A DNA stretch of 10,555 nucleotides, from NCBI GenBank assembly GCA_050741255.1, contig JBOIEQ010000148.1, positions 1-10,555 on the forward strand. The letters are read 5' to 3'. Source of the stretch: CAZXNF01 sp050741255 (lineage in GTDB: Bacteria; Pseudomonadota; Gammaproteobacteria; Burkholderiales; SG8-41). A program made the translations under genes and the position numbers. Positions 6,636 through 10,555 of the stretch are shown here, in pieces. The first letter of the stretch is position 1. Each line of letters opens with the position of its first letter. The notes under the pieces are model-generated. The model saw only the letters and a program-made list of their open reading frames with translations. It was not told the DNA's origin and searched no databases.

Positions 6636-6956
6636 CTAAGGCGCGCGGCGGGCCGTACCCGACCACCACCAGGCGTAGGCCGCCAGGGCCAGCCCGGCCA
6701 GCAACGGTCCGAACCCGAAAACACCGACCAAGCCGCACAGATTGCCCACTCTTGCCGCGGAACAGGCCGCCCAGATGCCGGCGGCGGCGCCGCCGAGGAA
6801 GGCCAGTCCCCCGACCAGGACGACGCCCAGCCAGTAGAGACCGGACGAGGGCTGGCGCTTGGGTTCGGGGGCGCGCCGCCAGGCGACATAGCCGACGATC
6901 GTGGCGATCAACCCCGCCACTAGTACGAGAGGCCCCGCCAGGAAGATGGCGCCCAT
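6636..6956 (-). CDS. Small three-helix membrane protein, uncharacterised
   Basis: This 106-residue protein is mostly hydrophobic, with likely membrane segments at about residues 4-25, 39-62 and 70-97. A short charged loop (WRRAPEPKRQP, 26-36) follows the first helix and suggests that this loop is cytoplasmic. Two cysteines, Cys65 and Cys74, lie at or near the boundary before the third helix. The ATG at 6956 is chosen because it starts the hydrophobic domain directly; the open frame continues upstream through unconserved sequence inside the lipoprotein gene. It begins 26 bases after the lipoprotein stop codon on the same strand, so the two are probably co-transcribed and may act at the cell envelope together. 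I do not recognise the family. Downstream sequence has a six-base-arm hairpin (AGACCC/GGGTCT, 6592-6637) too weak to call a terminator. Confidence 0.62.
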   Translation of the reverse strand: MGAIFLAGPLVLVAGLIATIVGYVAWRRAPEPKRQPSSGLYWLGVVLVGGLAFLGGAAAGIWAACSAARVGNLCGLVGVFGFGPLLAGLALAAYAWWWSGTARRAP

Positions 6957-6982
6957 GGCGGCCCCCGGAGCCTGGTATGGGC

Positions 6983-8068
6983 CTAGCGCCTTCCGGTCAC
7001 CGGGATGGTGAGCACGGGGCCCACCACACTGGTGTCCGGCACCTGGGCGCTGGCGAGCAACTGCAGCATGGTGAACCAGTGCTTGCTCGATTCGTCGGCC
7101 TGGTCGATGTAGTACCAACTCCCGCGAAACTCGACGGCGACGCGCGTCTGGGCGGGTGCCGGCCGGGTGGCGGCGACGTGGATGTGGATGCCCCGCGCGC
7201 CGGGGCCCGGATGCGGATATTTCACGCTGTTCGCCGCCAGGCCGTCGGGCAGGTCGATGCGGGCGGCCGCGAGTTGCATGAGGTTGAACAGCGAGCGCGT
7301 CTCGATGGCGATGGCCCCGGAGGTGGGCATGCCGGCCGACAGCAGCACCGGCACCACGACGTCGTCGCCCTCCCGTACCGGTTGCGTGACGTTCAGCAGT
7401 TCCAGCAGCCGCCGCGCCTCGCGCGTGCTGGTGGGTGAATAGGTGTGCAGCACGATCGCGTAGCCCGTCTGCGCGCCGGTCAGCCGCACCCAGTAGAGGC
7501 TGCCGCGGCGCTGCAGGACGCTGGCCAGCGTGATGACTTCGTCGAAGCGCGGATCGGCGACGAGCGCCGGCGGGTCGATGAAGTCCGGGTTGCGCAGGTT
7601 GTTCACGCGGCGGACGATCGCCCGCCAGGCTTCCTTGTGGTCGTGCGCGGCGTTGATCAGCAGGATGGCGATGTCGAGGGGAGTCTCGTTCATCAACTGC
7701 CGCAGCACGCGGTCGCCGCTGACGGGCTGGTAGCTGATCGTCGGGTTCTGCTCGGTGGTCACGGTGCCGGTGAAGGGCACCAGGTTGCCGGCGTAATTGG
7801 AGGCCGTACCGATACCCGCCTGCACGCTGCCTGAGGCGGACACCGACACGTTAGCGGTGACGGAGGACACCGTCAGGAAACCCAGGCTGTCGCCGAAGCG
7901 CAGCCGCACGATGTTCTGCAGCAACTGCTCGTCGTTGGTCTGCAGGATGGCGTCGTTGTAGGCCGGGCGCCCGCTGCGGATGATGTCCGGCCCGAGTCCG
8001 GAACATCCCGCGAGCCCCGCGGCCATTCCCGCGGCGGCCACCGCGGCCCATCGTCTGCATGTCCTCAC
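6983..8068 (-). CDS. Uncharacterised outer-membrane or periplasmic lipoprotein
   Basis: This 361-residue protein has a clear lipoprotein signal: basic N-terminus (MRTCRR), hydrophobic alanine-rich core, and lipobox LAGC with the modified Cys at residue 22. The residues after it (SGLG) lack the inner-membrane-retention Asp, which fits outer-membrane sorting. The mature part includes a conserved-looking segment, YNDAILQTNDEQLLQNIVRLRFGDS (about 37-61), then a Ser/Thr/Val/Gly-rich stretch, and helical regions with RRVNNLRNP and RRLLELLNVTQP. I see no enzyme motif and no membrane helix after the signal. The GTG start is supported by a strong GGGGGAGG ribosome binding site five bases upstream. It lies 88 bases after the cbpA stop codon and leads a probable two-gene unit with the small membrane protein. 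I believe similar lipoproteins occur in other betaproteobacteria, but I cannot give a function. Confidence 0.85.
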   Translation of the reverse strand: MRTCRRWAAVAAAGMAAGLAGCSGLGPDIIRSGRPAYNDAILQTNDEQLLQNIVRLRFGDSLGFLTVSSVTANVSVSASGSVQAGIGTASNYAGNLVPFTGTVTTEQNPTISYQPVSGDRVLRQLMNETPLDIAILLINAAHDHKEAWRAIVRRVNNLRNPDFIDPPALVADPRFDEVITLASVLQRRGSLYWVRLTGAQTGYAIVLHTYSPTSTREARRLLELLNVTQPVREGDDVVVPVLLSAGMPTSGAIAIETRSLFNLMQLAAARIDLPDGLAANSVKYPHPGPGARGIHIHVAATRPAPAQTRVAVEFRGSWYYIDQADESSKHWFTMLQLLASAQVPDTSVVGPVLTIPVTGRR

Positions 8069-8156
8069 GACACCCTCCCCCGCCCGGATCCCATCGGAGG
8101 AGCAACCGTATCACGCCGCCGGCCCGCGCGCAGTCGTCCCACGGGCTTGCGGTCGG

Positions 8157-9092
8157 TCAGCCCGCGAAGCGGCTGCGCGGATTGAAGTCGGAAGCCTTCT
8201 GCAGTTCCTCGTAGAGCTCGCGCTCGCGCGGCGACAGCGCCGGCGGCACCACGATCAGCAGCGTGCAGTACTGGTCGCCCGAGTGGCCGTCGCGTTTCGG
8301 CAGGCCCTTGCCCGCGAGTCGCAGTTGCTGGCCCGGCGCGGCGCCCGCGGGAATCTTCACGCGCACCCGCCCGCCCAGTGTTGGCACTTCGGCCGCGCCG
8401 CCGAGCGCGGCTTCCCACGGCGCGACCGGCAGTTCGAGGTAGAGGTCGTGCCCGCGCGGCTGGAACCAGCGGTGCGGCGCGAAACGCACGGTCAGGTAGA
8501 GCGAGCCCGCCGGACCGCCGCCCGCGCCTTCGCCGCCCTTGCCCGGCACGCGCATTTTCTCGCCGTCGGTGATGCCTTTCGGGATGCGCACCTTGAGCGG
8601 CACGCTGCCGTTGCCACGCGGCAGGTCGAAGGACACCTCGGAACCGGCCAGCGCCTGCTCCAGCGTGACGGTGACCGCGGCCTCGAAGTCGGCGCCCGCC
8701 ATCCGCATGCCGCCGCGTCGCCCGCGCGGGCTGCCCGCACGACTACCGCCTCCGCCGCCGCCGAAAAGGCCCTCGAAAAGGTCGCCGAAGTCCATCTCCG
8801 GCCCGGACGAGAAACCGCCAGCGTGGTTCCCGTGCTGGCGCGCCCAGTCGGGCGGCGGCCGGAAGTCCTGGCCGGGCGTGTAGTGGCCGAGCTGGTCGTA
8901 GGCCGCGCGCTTTTCAGGATCTTTCAGGACTTCGTAGGCCTCGCCGACTTCCTTGAATTTGTCCTCGGCGCCTTTTTCCTTGGAGACATCGGGGTGGTAC
9001 TTGCGCGCGAGCTTGCGGTAGACGCGCTTGACCTCCTCGGGGGTGGCGTCCCGCTTCAGGCCCAGCGTGGCGTAATAGTCCTTGTATTTCAT
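8157..9092 (-). CDS. cbpA: CbpA-like DnaJ co-chaperone (class B Hsp40)
   Basis: This 311-residue protein has the domain order of CbpA (E. coli CbpA is 306 residues). The J domain occupies residues 3-70 with HPD at 33-35, which stimulates the DnaK ATPase. A glycine/phenylalanine-rich linker follows at about 75-130, including DFGDLFEGLFGGGGGG and a basic GRRGG patch. Two C-terminal substrate-binding beta domains run from about 133 to 288. There is no CxxCxGxG zinc finger, which separates it from DnaJ itself. The ATG at 9092 is chosen because it starts the J domain exactly; the longer frame runs back into the regulator gene. It begins five bases after the LysR stop codon (TAA CCCGG ATG), so translation is probably coupled. 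The cbpM modulator gene that follows cbpA in E. coli is not present here. DnaK partnership is inferred from the family. Confidence 0.93.
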   Translation of the reverse strand: MKYKDYYATLGLKRDATPEEVKRVYRKLARKYHPDVSKEKGAEDKFKEVGEAYEVLKDPEKRAAYDQLGHYTPGQDFRPPPDWARQHGNHAGGFSSGPEMDFGDLFEGLFGGGGGGSRAGSPRGRRGGMRMAGADFEAAVTVTLEQALAGSEVSFDLPRGNGSVPLKVRIPKGITDGEKMRVPGKGGEGAGGGPAGSLYLTVRFAPHRWFQPRGHDLYLELPVAPWEAALGGAAEVPTLGGRVRVKIPAGAAPGQQLRLAGKGLPKRDGHSGDQYCTLLIVVPPALSPRERELYEELQKASDFNPRSRFAG

Positions 9093-9097
9093 CCGGG

Positions 9098-10102
9098 TTA
9101 ACTGGGGATGGGCGTTGTGTTCGGCAAGGACTCCGCACTCGCCGCCGCCGGCAGCGACGGCATGGCCGCGATCTCGGCCCGCAGCCAGCCCCGGAAAGCC
9201 TTGACCGCCGGGCGGTCGCCCGCGGTCTCGGCGCACACCAGGTAGTAGCTCGACTCGAGGGGTTCACGCAATGCGAAGGGCATCACCAGCCGGCCGGCCG
9301 CGAGGTCGTCGGCGGCGAGCACCGGCATCGTGGCCACCACGCCGAGGCCTTCGCGCGCGGCCTCCAATGCCAGGACCGCGTGGCTGAAGTGCGGCCCGCG
9401 CTCGGTTCCGGCGCCCGCGGCGCCGGCGGCCTGCAGCCAGCGCGCCCAGAACGGCCGGTTGTCGTAGTGCTGCCCGGTGTCGTCGTGCAGCAGCGTATGC
9501 CGCGCGAGATCCGCCGGCACGGCGAGCGGGCGCTGACCGCGCATCAGCGCGGGCGCGGCCAGCGGCGTAATGTCGAGCGGGAGGAGGCGCTCGACCACGT
9601 GCCCCGGATGCTGGCCGTGGCCGTAGAGGATGGCCACATCGGAATCCGCGAGCCAGCCGTCGACCACGCGCTCCTCGCTGGCGATCGTGTCGGGCCCCGC
9701 CGCCACCCGCGTGCGCGCGGTGAGCCGTACGTCCACGCCGGGATGCTGCTTGAAGAAGCGGTGCAGCCGCGGCATCAGCCAGCACGAGGCGAAAGACGGC
9801 GCGACGCTGACCGAGAGCGCGGAGGAATCGTCGCGCGCGCGCAGCGCCGCGACGCCCTGCACGAAGTGATCGAAACCGGCGGTGAACTTGGGCAGCGCGA
9901 TGCGTGCGGCGTCGGTGAGCTCGATGCTGCGCGCGGTGCGCCGGAACAGTTCGACGCCCAGGTGTTCCTCGAGCTGCCGGATCTGGTGGCTGACCGCGGC
10001 CGGCGTGACACTGAGCTCGGCGGCTGCCTTTTTCACGGATTTCAGGCGTGCCGCGACCTCGAATGCGCGCAGCGCATTGAGCGGAGGCAGGCGGACGGCC
10101 AT
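9098..10102 (-). CDS. LysR-type transcriptional regulator, GcvA-like
   Basis: This 334-residue protein has the N-terminal winged helix-turn-helix of LysR regulators (residues about 8-65; KKAAAELSVTPAAVSHQIRQLEEHLGVELFRR is 24-55) followed by a periplasmic-binding-protein-like effector domain (from about 93). The opening RLPPLNALRAFEVAARLKS is typical of the GcvA-like subgroup. The C-terminus runs past the usual length of about 300 residues with an Ala/Ser/Pro-rich tail of roughly 20 residues. The ATG at 10102 has no clear Shine-Dalgarno. The gene is divergent from the 66-residue protein gene, and the AT-rich space between holds inverted repeats where LysR regulators usually bind for autoregulation and divergent control. 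It is followed at once by cbpA. The effector and target genes are unknown. Confidence 0.9.
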   Translation of the reverse strand: MAVRLPPLNALRAFEVAARLKSVKKAAAELSVTPAAVSHQIRQLEEHLGVELFRRTARSIELTDAARIALPKFTAGFDHFVQGVAALRARDDSSALSVSVAPSFASCWLMPRLHRFFKQHPGVDVRLTARTRVAAGPDTIASEERVVDGWLADSDVAILYGHGQHPGHVVERLLPLDITPLAAPALMRGQRPLAVPADLARHTLLHDDTGQHYDNRPFWARWLQAAGAAGAGTERGPHFSHAVLALEAAREGLGVVATMPVLAADDLAAGRLVMPFALREPLESSYYLVCAETAGDRPAVKAFRGWLRAEIAAMPSLPAAASAESLPNTTPIPS

Positions 10103-10114
10103 GGCAGTGTGTGG

Positions 10115-10146
10115 TTATTTACTAGTTAAATAATACTAAATTAGTA
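10115..10146. promoter_or_regulatory. Two adjacent AT-rich inverted repeats, candidate operators
   Basis: The first repeat is TTATTTA (10115-10121) with TAAATAA (10127-10133) around CTAGT. The second abuts it: TACTAA (10134-10139) with TTAGTA (10141-10146) around a single A. Both have perfect arms and lie between the likely lysR promoter and its start codon, where a bound protein would block lysR transcription. Confidence 0.45.
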
Positions 10147-10150
10147 GGGT

Positions 10151-10179
10151 ATTATATCTCAGGTGTTGCGGTGCAACAA
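10151..10179 (-). promoter_or_regulatory. Likely sigma-70 promoter of the LysR gene
   Basis: On the minus strand a perfect -10 hexamer TATAAT (10156-10151) lies 17 bases after TTGTTG (10179-10174), which matches the first half of the -35 consensus. Transcription would start near 10144, giving a leader of about 40 bases. The -35 hexamer overlaps the inverted repeat at 10164-10178. Confidence 0.5.
10164..10178. promoter_or_regulatory. GC-containing inverted repeat over the lysR -35 region, candidate LysR box
   Basis: TGTTGC (10164-10169) and GCAACA (10173-10178) form a perfect dyad around GGT. The dyad contains T-N11-A spacing, the loose signature of LysR-type binding sites. It covers the likely -35 element of the lysR promoter and faces the 66-residue protein gene on the other side, so it could serve both directions. 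Confidence 0.45.
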
Positions 10180-10288
10180 ATAACATAAAATGTGTTCACA
10201 GTATCAGATAACCCGTTACGGCATATGGGTTCGGCGGGGCCGCCGGATCAGCCAGACGGGAGATACAGACCTCAGCCGGAGAAAAGTC

Positions 10289-10489
10289 ATGACCAACATT
10301 GTAAAGAAAAATTCAAACCAGGAAGTGCTTGAGATGATTCGGAATTCGCGCCTTTCCAGCCGCGAGCAGGCGCAAGCCGTGGCCGCGCTGGACGCCGCCG
10401 ACAGGCTGGTGAACCTGATTCTCGCCGCCAAGTCCGGCCTCGAGCAGCTGAAGGCGCGGTTCGCCCTGCAGCCCAGCCTCAAGCACTAA
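10289..10489 (+). CDS. 66-residue orphan protein, probably all-helical
   Basis: The frame from ATG 10289 encodes 66 residues: a basic N-terminus (MTNIVKKNSNQE), then charged and leucine/alanine-rich segments that look like two or three helices (EVLEMIRNSRL; SSREQAQAVAALDAADRLVNLILAAKSGLEQLKARF), ending in SLKH. There is no signal peptide, metal-binding motif or obvious DNA-binding motif. A GGAG seven to eight bases before this ATG supports the start; the frame opens further upstream at ATG 10190, but that lies in the AT-rich promoter region and has no ribosome binding site. Its codon use (GC-rich third positions) is like that of the neighbouring genes, which supports real coding. It is divergent from the LysR regulator and could be its target. 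I do not recognise the family. Confidence 0.6.
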   Translation: MTNIVKKNSNQEVLEMIRNSRLSSREQAQAVAALDAADRLVNLILAAKSGLEQLKARFALQPSLKH

Positions 10490-10502
10490 GCAGCAGTCTC
10501 CA

Positions 10503-10533
10503 GCTCCGGGGTCCCCTCCTCCTGCCCCGGAGC
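10503..10533 (+). terminator. GC-rich hairpin after the 66-residue gene, possible terminator
   Basis: GCTCCGGGG (10503-10511) pairs perfectly with CCCCGGAGC (10525-10533) over a 13-base pyrimidine-rich loop, 13 bases after the stop codon. No T-run follows, so it is not a standard rho-independent terminator; it may be an mRNA-end stabiliser or part of a terminator that works with Rho. Confidence 0.35.
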
Positions 10534-10555
10534 GGCTGCCGGGCAAGTCACCGCC

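Noticed and set aside
6592..6637. Possible terminator after the small membrane protein gene
   Set aside because: The arms AGACCC/GGGTCT are only six bases long with about 34 bases between them, the right arm overlaps the stop codon, and only three T residues follow on the minus strand.
7980..9101. Plus-strand frame of 373 codons opposite cbpA and the lipoprotein start
   Set aside because: It spans two well-supported minus-strand genes and their gap; the product is Arg/Ala-rich and matches no family.
10115..10200. Possible attachment site or origin-like repeat cluster
   Set aside because: The repeats are inverted, of different sequence and sit around a promoter; no direct repeats, tRNA gene or integrase is near. 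Operator function explains them better.

Overview
The window is chromosomal DNA from a GC-rich proteobacterium, most likely a betaproteobacterium. I infer this from the high GC at third codon positions, the mix of gene families, and a palindromic intergenic repeat of a type common in that group. No rRNA, tRNA, CRISPR array, transposase or integrase was seen, and no gene-free stretch exceeds 300 bases.

Layout. (1) Positions 1-1200 are visibly richer in A+T and look like the edge of an accessory segment. They hold, on the minus strand, an ImmA/IrrE-type zinc peptidase and, downstream of it, the first 67 codons of an unrecognised membrane protein cut by the window edge. A long inverted repeat lies in front of the peptidase. 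A strong bidirectional terminator (1214-1243) separates this segment from the rest. (2) Positions 1259-6447 are a minus-strand operon, read in the order korC (FAD/iron-sulphur, NAD(P)H-type subunit), korA (fused gamma-alpha subunit), a small YdhR-like protein, korB (TPP/iron-sulphur subunit). Together they look like a self-contained 2-oxoacid (probably 2-oxoglutarate) oxidoreductase that passes electrons between a CoA-dependent oxidative decarboxylation and a pyridine nucleotide. A 69-base palindromic repeat sits between korC and korA. (3) Positions 6636-8068 hold an uncharacterised lipoprotein gene followed by a small membrane protein gene, both minus strand. (4) Positions 8157-10102 hold a LysR-type regulator followed after only five bases by a cbpA-like DnaJ co-chaperone gene. 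(5) The AT-rich region 10103-10288 carries three stacked inverted repeats and divides the regulator from a plus-strand 66-residue orphan protein gene.

Start corrections. korC most likely starts at a TTG (6447) behind a strong Shine-Dalgarno, not at the far upstream GTG. korA most likely starts at ATG 4481, cbpA at ATG 9092, the small membrane protein at ATG 6956 and the 66-residue protein at ATG 10289.

Most of the window is recognisable. The parts least explained by known families are the peptidase/membrane-protein pair with its operator-like repeat, the YdhR-like gene inserted between the two catalytic subunits, the lipoprotein/membrane-protein pair, and the 66-residue orphan facing the regulator. 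I do not see firm evidence for a new defence or mobile system.
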